Assembly: GCF_900445265.1 (NCBI RefSeq)
Contig: NZ_UFTA01000002.1
Coordinates: 1,302,001 to 1,366,000, forward strand
Length of the DNA stretch: 64,000 nt
DNA from: Anaerococcus octavius
GTDB taxonomy: Bacteria > Bacillota > Clostridia > Tissierellales > Peptoniphilaceae
Reading direction: 5' to 3'
Shown: positions 1 through 9,582 of the stretch, one piece after another
Position numbering within the stretch: the first letter of the stretch is position 1
Layout: each line of letters opens with the position of its first letter
Translations under genes and position numbers: made by a program
Notes under the pieces: model-generated
What the model was told of the DNA's origin: nothing
The model's database searches: none
Seen by the model: the letters and a program-made list of their open reading frames with translations, nothing else

Positions 1-65
1 CAAAAACTTCCCGATTTCAGGTGATTTTTTAGGGTTTCTAGCATAACAATCTTTCTTCTATTCAT
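1..65 (-). CDS. ABC exporter permease, N-terminal start only
   Basis: Only the first codons are in the window; the protein begins MNRRKIVMLETLKNHLK and continues past the left edge. Its ATG overlaps the stop codon of the upstream ATPase gene by 8 bp (ATGAATAG), the usual translational coupling of a NatB-type permease to its ATPase. A short basic cytoplasmic start before the first membrane helix is typical of ABC-2 permeases. The function is inferred from this coupling and N-terminus alone. Confidence 0.6.
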   Translation of the reverse strand, partial: MNRRKIVMLETLKNHLKSGSF

Positions 66-948
66 GACTTTCCACCACCTTTGCAAAGATTTCATTTAAG
101 CTTGGGGCAGCTTGGCTAAATTGTGATACAAATCCAAGATTTTTATTTATATCTTCATAAATCATCTTGCTATCTTCAGGGTCATTTAAATATACATTCC
201 AAAAATTGCCATTTTTAGTATAAGATTTTGCTTTACCATCAATTATAGGCAGCAAATCTTTATCTGTCTCTATTAAAACTTTATCCCTTGGGAATGAGTT
301 TCTAATTTCTTGCGGAGTGCCATTTAAAACTATTTGTCCATTTTTAATCATCACAAGTTTATTACAAAGAGCTTCTACATTTTCCATATTGTGGGAGGAA
401 AATAAAATTGTCATGCCCATGGCGTTTAATTCTTTTATAATATCTTCTAGAAGTCTGATATTATATGGATCTAGACCTGAAAGTGGTTCATCCAAAATTA
501 CAAATTCTGGTTTATAAATGACCGCTGCCAAAAGTTGTACCTTTTGTTGATTCCCTTTTGAAAGTGATTTGATCTTATCAGTAAGTTTTCCTTTTATTTC
601 AAATCTATCAAACCATCTTTGTAAATCTTCATCTGGAATATGTGTCATTTGATTAAGTTTTGCAAAATACCTGATTTCTTCTTCTATGGTTTTTTTAGGA
701 GAAAGGGATCTTTCTTCAGGCAAAAATCCAATTTTTTCTAAAGGAACATCCTTAATATTTTTCTCATCATAGCTAATAGAGCCATCATAGTCATCAAAAA
801 AGTTCATTATACATCTAAAAAGTGTAGATTTTCCGGCACCATTTTGACCTATCACACCAAAAACATCACCATCTTCCACCCTAAATGATACATCATCTAA
901 GGCTTTGATACTGCCAAATGTCTTCGAAACATTTTTTATTTCAATCAT
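58..948 (-). CDS. ABC transporter ATP-binding protein (NatA-like)
   Basis: A 296-residue ATPase subunit of an ABC-2 exporter. Walker A is GQNGAGKST near residue 34, the signature region is SLSKGNQQKVQ near residue 128, Walker B is FVILDEPLSGLDP near residue 150 and the switch His is in LFSSHNME. The stretch after residue 210 is the C-terminal extension seen in NatA-like exporter ATPases. The ATG follows AAAGGATAAGCT, and a TATAAT box lies about 30 bp upstream at 979-984. The next gene overlaps by 8 bp and looks like the permease. The substrate cannot be read from the sequence; Na+/drug export is only the family default. Confidence 0.9.
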   Translation of the reverse strand: MIEIKNVSKTFGSIKALDDVSFRVEDGDVFGVIGQNGAGKSTLFRCIMNFFDDYDGSISYDEKNIKDVPLEKIGFLPEERSLSPKKTIEEEIRYFAKLNQMTHIPDEDLQRWFDRFEIKGKLTDKIKSLSKGNQQKVQLLAAVIYKPEFVILDEPLSGLDPYNIRLLEDIIKELNAMGMTILFSSHNMENVEALCNKLVMIKNGQIVLNGTPQEIRNSFPRDKVLIETDKDLLPIIDGKAKSYTKNGNFWNVYLNDPEDSKMIYEDINKNLGFVSQFSQAAPSLNEIFAKVVESHE

Positions 949-1042
949 AGCTTATCCTTTCTATTTTTTTTCAATAAGATTATATCATAATCTAGAATTA
1001 TTTTATATATTTATAAATTAATAAGCTATGAATTATAACAAT

Positions 1043-1071
1043 AAAAAACTGGCACAAAATTTGTACCAGTT
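1043..1071 (-). terminator. Rho-independent terminator after the uvrBA operon
   Basis: On the minus strand AACTGG-ACAAATTTTGT-CCAGTT forms a stem followed directly by a run of six T. It lies just 3' of the small acidic gene that ends the uvrB-uvrA operon. Confidence 0.8.
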
Positions 1072-1083
1072 AGTATATTGATA

Positions 1084-1374
1084 TTAATCTAAATCAGAAT
1101 AGTCACCTTCAAGGAGCTTATTTATATCTTTCACTCCCATCTCGTGCAATAGATCTTCAATTTCTGCATTATTTGAATCAATTTGTGAAATTAAATCTTC
1201 TATTTCTTCATCATTCATATCATTTGTATTTATATTCTCTTCTCCAGGTATAGCGCTAGGTAAATCTATTACAAAATCATTGCCATCTCCTGTTGAAAAG
1301 CTAATAGCTCTACCATTTTTATTCGTATCTACATTATTGTCTTTTTCATCATTTCTTTTTTCTTCTAAACCCAT
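1084..1374 (-). CDS. Small acidic hypothetical protein at the end of the uvrBA operon
   Basis: A 96-residue, strongly acidic and Asn/Asp-rich protein with no signal peptide or membrane segment. I do not recognise a family. The N-terminal 30 residues (KRNDEKDNNVDTNKNG) look disordered; the C-terminal half (EDLISQIDSNNAEIEDLL) looks helical, possibly coiled. It starts 9 bp after the uvrA stop with AGGAGAGAATA before the ATG and is followed by the operon terminator, so it is co-transcribed with uvrA. A role in DNA repair would be guilt by association only. Confidence 0.6.
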   Translation of the reverse strand: MGLEEKRNDEKDNNVDTNKNGRAISFSTGDGNDFVIDLPSAIPGEENINTNDMNDEEIEDLISQIDSNNAEIEDLLHEMGVKDINKLLEGDYSDLD

Positions 1375-1383
1375 TATTCTCTC

Positions 1384-4212
1384 CTATTTTTTATTTTCAT
1401 CAAATATTTTTTTTAGATATTTACCTGTATAGGACTTTTTATTTTTTGCAAGTTCTTCTGGAGTGCCACAGCCTACTAGGGTACCGCCGCCATCTCCGCC
1501 TTCTGGGCCTAGGTCTACTAGATAATCTGATACTTTTATCACATCTAGGTTATGCTCAATTACTACTACAGTATTATTTTGATCAACTAACCTATTTAAA
1601 ACATCGATTAGTTTATGAACATCTGCCATATGAAGACCTGTTGTTGGCTCATCTAAAATATAAAGTGTTTGACCTGTACCAACTTTTGCAAGTTCTGTAG
1701 CAAGTTTTACCCTTTGGGCCTCACCACCAGATAATTCTGTGGATGGTTGGCCTATTTTTATATAACCAAGTCCTACATCGTATAAGGTTTGAAGTTTTCT
1801 AACAATTGGAGGATGATTAGCAAAAAATTCTATGCCTTCTTCTACTGTCATATCTAAAACTTCTGATATATCCTTACCCTTGTATTTTACCTCCAGAGTT
1901 TCTCTGTTGTAGCGTTTGCCATGGCAAACTTCACAAGGTACATATACATCTGGTAAAAACATCATATCCACTTTTATAGTACCATCACCCTTGCAAGCTT
2001 CGCAACGTCCACCTTTTACATTAAATGAAAATCTTCCTTTATTGTATCCCTTCATTTTTGCTTCATTGGTCATGGCAAAAACGTCGCGTATATGGTCAAA
2101 AACTTTTGTGTAGGTTGCTGGATTAGATCTTGGGGTGCGCCCTATTGGTGATTGGTCAATGGCTATTACCTTATCAATTTGATCAAGTCCTAGAATTTCG
2201 TCGTGCTTTCCTGGGTGTACTTTAGTTTTATTTAATTTTTTAGTAACTGATTTATACAATATTTCATTTACTAGTGATGATTTGCCTGAGCCAGATACTC
2301 CTGTTACTGATGTAAGAACACCTATAGGGATTTTTACATCTATGCCCTTTAGGTTATTTTCACAGGCTCCTTTTATTTCTATAAATTTATCACTTGTTCT
2401 ACGTTCTTCTGGGATTGGGATTACTTTTCTGCCAGATAAATAATCTCCAGTTATAGATTTTTTGGATTTTATAATATCATCTACCGATCCCTTGGCAACT
2501 ATTTCTCCACCGTGAACACCAGCCTTTGGCCCAATATCTACTATAAAATCTGCTTCGCGGATAGTATCTTCATCGTGTTCTACAACTATTAGAGTATTTC
2601 CTATATCAGTTAAATTTCTAAGAGATGCTATCAACCTATCATTATCTCTTTGGTGCAAACCTATTGATGGCTCATCCAGAACATAGCAAACTCCAACTAA
2701 ACCTGATCCGATTTGAGTTGCAAGTCTTATCCTTTGACTTTCTCCCCCAGATAGAGTTGATGCAGAACGGTTAAGGGTTAAATATCCAAGACCCACATCA
2801 TTTAAAAATTTAAGTCTGGATTCTATTTCTTTTATTATCAGCTCTGCAATATTTGCCTTCATTTCTGATAATTCTAAGTCTTTAAAGAATTTTACAGAGT
2901 TTTCTACAGATAATTTTGTAAGATCAGCTATATTTGTTTGATCAACTTTAATTGATAAAACTTCTGGCTTTAATCTATCTCCATGGCAAGTTTTACACTC
3001 CTCTTCACCCATGTATTCTCTAAATCTTTTTCTTTGGCTTTCAGAATTAGTCCTTTCATATCTATCAGCAAGATTTGTAACTGCTCCTTCAAATTTGCCC
3101 TTATATCTTTTCCTTCCAGAAAATCTAGAGTCAAATACAAATGATAAGTCGTAATTTGTTCCATACAAAATATCATCAACTAATCCCTTCGGCGCATTTT
3201 TTAATGGCTCATCATAAGAAAAGTCATAATGATCAGCTATAGCTCTTATTGTTTGATAGTAGTAAGAATCTTTGGCAGAGCCACTATAAGCATCTACTGC
3301 ATCTTGGTTTATTGATAAATTCATATCCGGAATTACTAATTCTGGGTCAATTTGTAAGTGAAAACCAAGTCCGTTACAATCTGGACACATGCCAAGTGGT
3401 GCGTTAAACGAAAACATATTTGGTGTTATTTCTGGTAAGGAAACGTGACCATCTGGGCAAGCAAGTTTACTGCTTAGCATAAAGGAATCTCCATCAATGA
3501 CATCTATTAAAACAATGCCATCTGCAAGTCCAAGTGCCGTTTCTAGAGAATCAGTAAGTCTTGACTCAATACCTTCTTTGATTACAATTCTATCTACAAT
3601 TATTGAAATATCATGTTTTTTAGTTTTTGAAAGTTCTATATCTTCTTCTAAGTCGTGGCGTTCACCGTCTATCACAACCCTTACAAACCCTTGTTTTCGA
3701 ATATTTTCTAAAGCTTTTTTGTGTTGGCCTTTTTTGCCACGTATCATTGGTGCAAGGATTTGAATCCTAGTTTTTTCTGGTAATTCTAGAATCTTATCTA
3801 CCATCTGATCGATAGATTGGGCCTCAATTTTTTTGCCACAAATTGGGCAATATGCATCTCCAATTCTTGCATACAAAAGTCTGTAATAATCGTAAATTTC
3901 TGTAACTGTGGCTACGGTTGATCTCGGGTTTCTATTTGTTGTTTTTTGGTCAATTGATATAGAAGGAGAAAGTCCTTCTATGCTATCTACATCTGGTTTG
4001 TCAACATTGCCCAAAAATTGTCTGGCATATGATGATAAGCTTTCTACATAGCGTCTTTGACCTTCTGCATAAATAGTGTCAAAGGCTAAAGTGGACTTTC
4101 CTGATCCGGAAAGCCCTGTAAAAACTATCATTTCATCGCGTGGCAATGTTATATCAACATTTTTTAAATTGTTGGTGCGAGCACCTTTTATAACTATGTC
4201 ATGTTCTGTCAA
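1384..4212 (-). CDS. uvrA: Excinuclease ABC subunit A
   Basis: The DNA-damage recognition ATPase of nucleotide excision repair, which works with UvrB. It has 942 residues, the family length. The first Walker A is GLSGSGKST at residues 33-41 and the second is GVSGSGKSS near residue 640. Zinc-finger cysteines are visible in CPICGKK, CPDCNGLG, CKTCHGDR and the pair CEACKGDG/CEVCHGKR, and both ABC signatures are LSGGESQR/LSGGEAQR. The start is a TTG placed 1 bp after the uvrB stop, with AGGAG 7 nt upstream, so translation is coupled to uvrB. Nothing is missing. Confidence 0.98.
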   Translation of the reverse strand: MTEHDIVIKGARTNNLKNVDITLPRDEMIVFTGLSGSGKSTLAFDTIYAEGQRRYVESLSSYARQFLGNVDKPDVDSIEGLSPSISIDQKTTNRNPRSTVATVTEIYDYYRLLYARIGDAYCPICGKKIEAQSIDQMVDKILELPEKTRIQILAPMIRGKKGQHKKALENIRKQGFVRVVIDGERHDLEEDIELSKTKKHDISIIVDRIVIKEGIESRLTDSLETALGLADGIVLIDVIDGDSFMLSSKLACPDGHVSLPEITPNMFSFNAPLGMCPDCNGLGFHLQIDPELVIPDMNLSINQDAVDAYSGSAKDSYYYQTIRAIADHYDFSYDEPLKNAPKGLVDDILYGTNYDLSFVFDSRFSGRKRYKGKFEGAVTNLADRYERTNSESQRKRFREYMGEEECKTCHGDRLKPEVLSIKVDQTNIADLTKLSVENSVKFFKDLELSEMKANIAELIIKEIESRLKFLNDVGLGYLTLNRSASTLSGGESQRIRLATQIGSGLVGVCYVLDEPSIGLHQRDNDRLIASLRNLTDIGNTLIVVEHDEDTIREADFIVDIGPKAGVHGGEIVAKGSVDDIIKSKKSITGDYLSGRKVIPIPEERRTSDKFIEIKGACENNLKGIDVKIPIGVLTSVTGVSGSGKSSLVNEILYKSVTKKLNKTKVHPGKHDEILGLDQIDKVIAIDQSPIGRTPRSNPATYTKVFDHIRDVFAMTNEAKMKGYNKGRFSFNVKGGRCEACKGDGTIKVDMMFLPDVYVPCEVCHGKRYNRETLEVKYKGKDISEVLDMTVEEGIEFFANHPPIVRKLQTLYDVGLGYIKIGQPSTELSGGEAQRVKLATELAKVGTGQTLYILDEPTTGLHMADVHKLIDVLNRLVDQNNTVVVIEHNLDVIKVSDYLVDLGPEGGDGGGTLVGCGTPEELAKNKKSYTGKYLKKIFDENKK

Positions 4213-4213
4213 A

Positions 4214-6181
4214 TCATACTCCTACGAAATTTTCTTTCATCTGTTTAATCTGATCGCGAATATTTGCAGCTCTTTCAAAGTCTAGTTCTTCGGCTGCCTT
4301 ATACATTTGACTTTCAAGATTAATTAAGATTTCGTCTACGTCTTCTCTATTAAATTCTTCTATTTCAGCTTCTTCAGCTGCCTTTGTAATTTGTATCATT
4401 TCCCCAATATTTTTTCTAATAGTTTGTGGGGTAATGCCATGGTCTTCATTAAATTTCATTTGAATATCACGGCGACGGGCTGTTTCATCCATGGCTTTTT
4501 GCATTGATTTGGTAATGGCATCTCCATACATAATTACATGACCTTCGCTATTTCTAGCTGCACGACCAATGGTTTGGATAAGGGATGTTTCTGAACGTAA
4601 AAATCCTTCCTTATCTGCATCTAATATTGCAATTAGACTTACCTCTGGAATATCAAGACCCTCTCTTAGGAGGTTGATACCGACAAGTACATCAAATTCT
4701 CCCAAACGCAATTCACGGATAATTTCAGATCTTTCGATTGTTTTTATATCTGAGTGCAGATATTTTACCTTGATACCATTTTCTGTTAAATATGTGGTCA
4801 AATCTTCTGCCATTTTTTTAGTTAAAGTTGTAACCAAGGTCCTATCGCCTTTTTCTGTTGTCTTATAGATTTCTTCAATCAAGTCATCTATTTGATTTTC
4901 AGTTGGTCTTAGCTCAACTAATGGGTCAAGTAGTCCTGTTGGACGGATAATTTGTTCAACCATTTTCCCACCAGTTTTTTCCATTTCATATGGACCTGGT
5001 GTCGCTGAAACGTAAATAGCTTGATTTACCAACGACTCAAATTCATTGAATTTTAATGGTCTATTATCAAGGGCAGATGGTAATCTAAAACCATAATCAA
5101 CTAAGTTTTGCTTACGAGCCCTGTCCCCTTCATACATACCCCCAACTTGTGGAATGGATACGTGAGACTCATCGACCATTAGTACAAAGTCTTCTGGAAA
5201 ATAATCTATAAGTGTATATGGTCTGCTGCCTGGTTCTCTTTGACTTAAATGCCTAGAATAATTTTCTATCCCTGAACAAAAACCAATTTCTTTTAGCATC
5301 TCTATATCATAACGTGTTCTTTGTTCAAGTCTTTGAGCTTCTAGCAGTTTATTATTATCATTAAGATATTTTAGTTGATCTTCTAACTCTTCTTCTATTG
5401 TTATAATAGCTTTTTTTGTTTTTTCACTAGTTGTCGCATAGTGGCTGGCAGGATAAATGTAGGCGTGGGATAATTTTGCAGTTACTTTTCCTGTTAATGA
5501 GTCAAATTCGGAAATTTCTTCAATCTCATCTCCAAAAAACTCAAAGCGAATTGCTTTTTGGTCAAAACCGGCTGGAAATACATCTAGGATGTCTCCACGT
5601 TTTCTAAAAGTTCCCCTATCAAAGTCAATATCATTTCTCACATATTGAACATCGATTAGTTTTCTCATTACTTCTTCTGGAGCAATCTCTTGACCAGGTC
5701 TTAGTGAAACTACAAGCTCCTTATAATCTATCGGATCTCCCAAACCATAAATACAAGAAACAGATGCCACAATAATCACATCTCGTCTTTCAAAAAGAGC
5801 CATGGTTGCAGAATGACGCATCTTATCAATCTCATCATTGATTGATGAATCTTTTGCAATATAAGTATCAGTAGCTGCAACATATGCTTCTGGTTGGTAG
5901 TAATCATAGTAAGAAACGAAGTATTCCACAGCATTATCTGGGAAAAATTCCTTAAATTCAGTAAATAACTGATAAGCCAAAGTTTTATTGTGAGCCAAAA
6001 TTAAAGTTGGTCTTTGAACTTTTTCTATTATATTTGCCATGGTGAAAGTTTTTCCAGAACCAGTTACACCACGAAGTATCTGATGTTTTTTACCTTGATT
6101 TAAACCATCTGCAAGGGCATCTATTGCTTCTGGCTGATCACCCCTAGGTTTATAATCAGAATTAATTTTGAATTTTTGCAA
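4214..6181 (-). CDS. uvrB: Excinuclease ABC subunit B
   Basis: The damage-verification helicase of nucleotide excision repair. It has 655 residues. Walker A is GVTGSGKT near residue 40; the DNA-wedging beta-hairpin is [10 protein letters not shown]; helicase motifs [12 protein letters not shown] and QTIGRAARN are in order; and the C-terminal UVR domain (about 615-650, [16 protein letters not shown]) that contacts UvrC is present. The start is a TTG preceded by AAAGGATAAATCT. It is the first gene of uvrB-uvrA-orf96. I saw no clear GAAC-N4-GTTC SOS box upstream. Confidence 0.98.
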   Translation of the reverse strand: MQKFKINSDYKPRGDQPEAIDALADGLNQGKKHQILRGVTGSGKTFTMANIIEKVQRPTLILAHNKTLAYQLFTEFKEFFPDNAVEYFVSYYDYYQPEAYVAATDTYIAKDSSINDEIDKMRHSATMALFERRDVIIVASVSCIYGLGDPIDYKELVVSLRPGQEIAPEEVMRKLIDVQYVRNDIDFDRGTFRKRGDILDVFPAGFDQKAIRFEFFGDEIEEISEFDSLTGKVTAKLSHAYIYPASHYATTSEKTKKAIITIEEELEDQLKYLNDNNKLLEAQRLEQRTRYDIEMLKEIGFCSGIENYSRHLSQREPGSRPYTLIDYFPEDFVLMVDESHVSIPQVGGMYEGDRARKQNLVDYGFRLPSALDNRPLKFNEFESLVNQAIYVSATPGPYEMEKTGGKMVEQIIRPTGLLDPLVELRPTENQIDDLIEEIYKTTEKGDRTLVTTLTKKMAEDLTTYLTENGIKVKYLHSDIKTIERSEIIRELRLGEFDVLVGINLLREGLDIPEVSLIAILDADKEGFLRSETSLIQTIGRAARNSEGHVIMYGDAITKSMQKAMDETARRRDIQMKFNEDHGITPQTIRKNIGEMIQITKAAEEAEIEEFNREDVDEILINLESQMYKAAEELDFERAANIRDQIKQMKENFVGV

Positions 6182-6252
6182 AGATTTATCCTTTCTTAAA
6201 TAAAAAGGCTAAAATTTACATTTGCCTTTAGTAATATAAATATATATAACAG

Positions 6253-6265
6253 GTCAAATTTTGAC
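6253..6265. promoter_or_regulatory. 13-bp palindrome in the uvrB-dhaK intergenic region
   Basis: GTCAAATTTTGAC is a perfect dyad (GTCAAA-T-TTTGAC), nested in a wider AGGTCA...TGACCT repeat (6251-6277). It lies between the divergent uvrB and dhaK genes, about 130 bp before dhaK, and could be an operator for the dha operon. No regulator gene is adjacent, so this is a candidate only. Confidence 0.35.
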
Positions 6266-6393
6266 TAACTCTGACCTTTAATTTTTTATTAATTACTCAT
6301 AAAGTATACTATTTTAGCCGGAAAATTCAATCTTACTTTACAGGGCTTTGTGGGTATAAAATTATTAGTATGAATTTATACTTGGAGGTAAAT

Positions 6394-7371
6394 ATGAAAA
6401 AAATCATTAATAGTCCAGAAAAATTAGTTGACCAAATGCTAGACGGTTTGGTTAAAGCTAATCCAAATAAAATAGAGAGGATTCCAGATACAAATGTAAT
6501 TGCAAGAATAGATTCACCAGTTGATGGCAAAGTTGGTATTATTTCTGGCGGAGGATCAGGTCATGAACCGGCACACGCAGGTTATGTAGGTCGTGGCATG
6601 CTAGATTGTGCTGTTGCTGGCGAAGTTTTCACATCTCCTACCCCAGACCAAGTTTTCGAAGCTATAAAAAAAGCTGATGCTGGCAAAGGAGTTTTTATGA
6701 TCATTAAAAACTACCAAGGTGATGTAATGAACTTTGAAATGGCAAAAGAGATGGCTGAAATGGAAGATATTGACGTTGACTATATAATTGTAAACGATGA
6801 TATAGTTGTAGATAAAAAAGAAGATCGACGTGGTGTTGCAGGAACTATCTTTGTTCACAAAACTTTAGGTGCAATGGCTGAAAACGGTGCAAGTCTAAAA
6901 GAAATAAAAAAAGCAGCCCAAAAAATTATAGAAGACATAAAAACTATAGGTATGGCAACCAAACCATGTACAAACCCATCTGATGGCAAAGAAAGTTTTG
7001 AGCTTTCTGATGACGAATTAGAAATGGGTATCGGTATACATGGAGAAGAAGGCATCAAAAAAGAAGAAATGAAATCAGCCGATGAAATTGTAAAAGAAAT
7101 GGTTGATAGATTACTAGAAGAAATAAAAGATAACGATAGTAAATATGCAGTAATGGTAAATAGCATGGGTGCCACTCCAGAAATGGAACTATATGTGATC
7201 AATAATTGTATTGCTGATTACCTAGCAGAAAAAAATATAAAAGTTGCCCGAACATATATTGGAAACTTTATGACAAGCATGGATATGGCAGGTTTTTCAA
7301 TCACTCTTTACAAAGTAGATGATGAGAGATTAAAATTACTTGACCAAGAAGTAGATATAGTTAGAAAGTAG
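6394..7371 (+). CDS. dhaK: PTS-dependent dihydroxyacetone kinase, substrate-binding subunit DhaK
   Basis: DhaK binds dihydroxyacetone covalently and receives phosphate from DhaL-ADP, giving DHAP for glycolysis. It has 325 residues from the chosen start. GGGSGHEPAHAGYVG contains the family's active-site region, and CTNPSDGK and the C-terminal NSMGATPEMELY segment fit DhaK. I chose the ATG at 6394 because TTGGAGG stands 7 nt before it; an in-frame ATG 24 bp upstream has no ribosome site. The first gene of dhaKLM, which needs PTS phosphate rather than ATP. Confidence 0.96.
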   Translation: MKKIINSPEKLVDQMLDGLVKANPNKIERIPDTNVIARIDSPVDGKVGIISGGGSGHEPAHAGYVGRGMLDCAVAGEVFTSPTPDQVFEAIKKADAGKGVFMIIKNYQGDVMNFEMAKEMAEMEDIDVDYIIVNDDIVVDKKEDRRGVAGTIFVHKTLGAMAENGASLKEIKKAAQKIIEDIKTIGMATKPCTNPSDGKESFELSDDELEMGIGIHGEEGIKKEEMKSADEIVKEMVDRLLEEIKDNDSKYAVMVNSMGATPEMELYVINNCIADYLAEKNIKVARTYIGNFMTSMDMAGFSITLYKVDDERLKLLDQEVDIVRK

Positions 7372-7378
7372 TGAAAAA

Positions 7379-7978
7379 ATGGAAATTAAACAAGTACAAG
7401 AAATAATAAATAAAATTGCAGACGAAATTATAGAAAATAAAGATTATCTAACAGAGCTTGATAGATCAATAGGTGATGCTGACCACGGTTCAAATATGGC
7501 TAAGGGCTTTAAAGTTACTAAAGAAGCTATAGAGGATGACTTTGTAGATTATAAAACATTATTTAACAAAGTAGCTACTACATTGTTATCAAAAGTAGGT
7601 GGAGCAAGCGGTCCACTTTATGGTTCATTTTTTATGAAATTTGCCGCAAGCTTAAAAGATATAAGTGATTTAGATCGTGATACATTAAATAAAGCTTTTG
7701 CTAGCGGTCTTGAAGGTGTCAAACAAAGAGGAAAAGCTGAAGTTGGCGATAAAACTATGGTTGATGTCTTAGAGCCAGTTGCAGATGCATTAAATGAAGG
7801 CAAAACTTATGATGAAGTTATAAAAGTTGCCGAAGAAGCTATGAATAAAACAAAAGATATAAAAGCAAATAAGGGACGAGCATCCTATGTGGGTGAAAGA
7901 TCAATTGGTCACATAGATCCAGGTGCAGCAAGTTCATATATAATGATAAAAACAGGATTAGGAGAAATAAATGATTAA
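7379..7978 (+). CDS. dhaL: Dihydroxyacetone kinase ADP-binding subunit DhaL
   Basis: DhaL carries a tightly bound ADP that is rephosphorylated by DhaM and passes phosphate to DHA on DhaK. It has 199 residues, the usual length. DADHGSNMAKG near residue 35 holds the Asp residues that coordinate Mg-ADP; GGASGPLYGSFF and GRASYVGERSIGHIDPGA are family hallmarks. It starts 7 bp after dhaK and its end overlaps dhaM by 8 bp. Confidence 0.96.
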   Translation: MEIKQVQEIINKIADEIIENKDYLTELDRSIGDADHGSNMAKGFKVTKEAIEDDFVDYKTLFNKVATTLLSKVGGASGPLYGSFFMKFAASLKDISDLDRDTLNKAFASGLEGVKQRGKAEVGDKTMVDVLEPVADALNEGKTYDEVIKVAEEAMNKTKDIKANKGRASYVGERSIGHIDPGAASSYIMIKTGLGEIND

Positions 7979-8360
7979 TATTTTAATAGCAAGCCACAGC
8001 CACAAATTAGCCGAAGGTCTCACTGAATTAGTAGGACAAATGGCTGGTGGTGTAAATATAGAATACTCTGGTGGTACAGAAGATGGTGAGCTAGGTTCAA
8101 ATTTTGAAGAAATAAACGAAAAAATGACAAGGCTTGCTGAAGATGGTCTAGTAGTATTTTTTGATTTAGGATCATCTATGATGAATTGTGAAACAGCTTA
8201 CGAAATGCTAGATGATGATTTAAAAGAAAAGGTAGTTCTAGCGGGATCACCCCTTGTAGAATCTAGCGTACAAATTGGTGTTAGTATAGATGAAAATACT
8301 GAACTTGACGATATAAAAAATATGATTAGTAAATATGATTTAAATAAACTTGATCAATAG
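7971..8360 (+). CDS. dhaM: PTS-type phosphocarrier DhaM (EIIA domain only)
   Basis: DhaM relays phosphate from HPr to the ADP on DhaL. At 129 residues it consists of the mannose-family EIIA domain only, without the HPr and EI-like domains of the long Gram-negative form. The phosphorylated His is in IASHSHKLAEG near residue 9, and VVFFDLGSSMMNCE is the second conserved segment. Its ATG overlaps dhaL by 8 bp (ATGATTAA), so the three kinase subunits are translated together. Confidence 0.94.
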   Translation: MINILIASHSHKLAEGLTELVGQMAGGVNIEYSGGTEDGELGSNFEEINEKMTRLAEDGLVVFFDLGSSMMNCETAYEMLDDDLKEKVVLAGSPLVESSVQIGVSIDENTELDDIKNMISKYDLNKLDQ

Positions 8361-8389
8361 CTAGGATTATAATTAATATATATCTAAAC

Positions 8390-8417
8390 TTGTTTAATAA
8401 ATTTAAGGTAGTATATT
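8390..8417 (+). promoter_or_regulatory. Probable sigma-A promoter for the PepSY-like lipoprotein
   Basis: TTGTTT (8390-8395) and TATATT (8412-8417) with a 16-bp spacer lie about 30 bp before the start codon of the lipoprotein gene. Confidence 0.5.
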
Positions 8418-8447
8418 AATAACACAAATTTCATTAAGGAGGGTTTT

Positions 8448-9092
8448 ATGAAATTTAAAAATTTAAAATATGGAGCTTCAGCTCTCGTATTAGCAACTGT
8501 TCTTACAGCTTGCGGTGGAGAAAATGCTCAAAAAGCAAAAGATAATGCAAAGGATGCTAAAAACAATACTGAAGCAGCAGTTACAGAAGAGGCTGAGAAA
8601 ACAAAAGATAATGTAGAAGATAAAAAAGATGATGTAGAAGATAAAATAGATGATCTAAAAACAGGTATAGAAGAAAAAGAATTTGACATTAGCCTTGATG
8701 ATGCTGTTGATAAATTTAAAGAAACATTCCCATCAGAAGGCGTAGAAGTTTCTTCGGTAGAATTAGATGAAGATGATGATAACTACGTTTATGATATCCA
8801 AGGCTTTGATGAAAACAAAGAATATGAAGCAAAAATAGATGCTGAAAGCGGAGAAGTTTTAGCTCAAGAAGAAGAAACAGATGAAGAAGTTAAAGATAAT
8901 GTAGCAATTGATTTTGTAAGTATAATTTCTCCAAAAGAAGCCATGGATAAAGCTTTAGAAAATAACGAAGGATATGTAAAATCATACGAAATAGAAAGCA
9001 ATGATGAAGGGAAATTAGTTTACAAAATCAATGTTGAAGACGGAGATGATGTAGAACTAGATGCTGAAAGTGGAGACATCCTTCATAAATAA
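8448..9092 (+). CDS. Acidic lipoprotein with two PepSY-like domains
   Basis: A 214-residue exported protein. Residues 1-22 form a lipoprotein signal ending in the lipobox LTAC. Residues 25-75 are a Lys/Asp/Glu-rich heptad stretch with repeated DNVEDKKDDVEDKIDD blocks, probably helical. Two PepSY-type repeats follow (about 80-140 and 160-214), each ending in a DAESG motif (KIDAESGEVL, ELDAESGDIL). PepSY domains are thought to inhibit or shield proteases at the cell surface. AAGGAGGG precedes the ATG, and the gene stands alone between a promoter and a strong terminator. Confidence 0.8.
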   Translation: MKFKNLKYGASALVLATVLTACGGENAQKAKDNAKDAKNNTEAAVTEEAEKTKDNVEDKKDDVEDKIDDLKTGIEEKEFDISLDDAVDKFKETFPSEGVEVSSVELDEDDDNYVYDIQGFDENKEYEAKIDAESGEVLAQEEETDEEVKDNVAIDFVSIISPKEAMDKALENNEGYVKSYEIESNDEGKLVYKINVEDGDDVELDAESGDILHK

Positions 9093-9105
9093 TTTTAAAA
9101 AAATT

Positions 9106-9129
9106 AAGGACCTTTAAAGGTCCTTTTTT
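9106..9129. terminator. Bidirectional terminator
   Basis: A perfect 20-bp dyad, AAGGACCTTT/AAAGGTCCTT, is followed by a T run on the plus strand and by A/T tracts that serve the minus strand. It ends the lipoprotein gene and the convergent 53-residue membrane protein gene. Confidence 0.85.
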
Positions 9130-9130
9130 G

Positions 9131-9292
9131 CTACATTGATTTATAATCTGTCCCTCTTCTACTATAAATATATAATCCTAGACCTATTAAAAAGATAAGG
9201 AATCCTAAACCACCATATTTTTTAACAAACATAAATACTGACATAATTATTAAGCAAATTCCAAATATTTTTTCTAATTGAACTTTTTGCAT
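9131..9292 (-). CDS. Small membrane protein (53 aa), paralogue of the next gene
   Basis: The protein starts MQKVQLEKIFGICLIIMS and has a hydrophobic helix pair around a KKYGGLGFLI core, ending in a short basic tail. The ATG at 9292 is preceded by AGAGGATAAT; an upstream in-frame ATG lacks a ribosome site and is rejected. It resembles the 57-residue protein at 9367-9540: both have an EKI(F/I)GI start, a V(F/Y)MFxxKxGGxGFL core and a charged end. No function is known to me. Each copy has its own terminator. Confidence 0.6.
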   Translation of the reverse strand: MQKVQLEKIFGICLIIMSVFMFVKKYGGLGFLIFLIGLGLYIYSRRGTDYKSM

Positions 9293-9323
9293 ATTATCCT
9301 CTAACTTTTTTATAAATATGTAC

Positions 9324-9350
9324 AAAAAATCTCCCCTATAAGGGAGATTT
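9324..9350 (-). terminator. Rho-independent terminator
   Basis: AAATCTCCC-CTATAA-GGGAGATTT, followed on the minus strand by a T-rich run, lies directly 3' of the 57-residue membrane protein gene. Confidence 0.75.
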
Positions 9351-9366
9351 AAAAATACAATATTAC

Positions 9367-9540
9367 TTATTTAGGTACATAATTAGTATTTTCGTTTTCT
9401 TCTTTTTTGCCAACTCCATAAACAATAGCTCCAACAATAAGAACTAGAAAGCCTACTCCACCTCTCTTGTCAAAAAACATGTAAACTGAGAAAAGCATTG
9501 CTATAATACCAATAATTTTTTCTATTTTACTTTTGTCCAT
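9367..9540 (-). CDS. Small membrane protein (57 aa)
   Basis: The translation runs from MDKSKIEKIIGIIAML to a charged tail ending NYVPK, with two short hydrophobic stretches separated by FDKRGGVG. AAAGGAATTAAT precedes the ATG. It lies between two terminators and is transcribed on its own or by read-through. It is a paralogue of the 53-residue protein that follows, arguing that both frames are real although very short. Function unknown. Confidence 0.6.
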   Translation of the reverse strand: MDKSKIEKIIGIIAMLFSVYMFFDKRGGVGFLVLIVGAIVYGVGKKEENENTNYVPK

Positions 9541-9582
9541 ATTAATTCCTTTCTTAAATAATTGTTAATACATTTATACCCA

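Noticed and set aside
6182..6393. LexA/SOS box upstream of uvrB
   Set aside because: I looked for GAAC-N4-GTTC and found no convincing match.
7618..7803. Antisense frames within dhaL, uvrA, thiG and similar genes
   Set aside because: They lack ribosome sites, have Ser/Phe/Leu-rich shadow composition and lie wholly inside well-supported genes.
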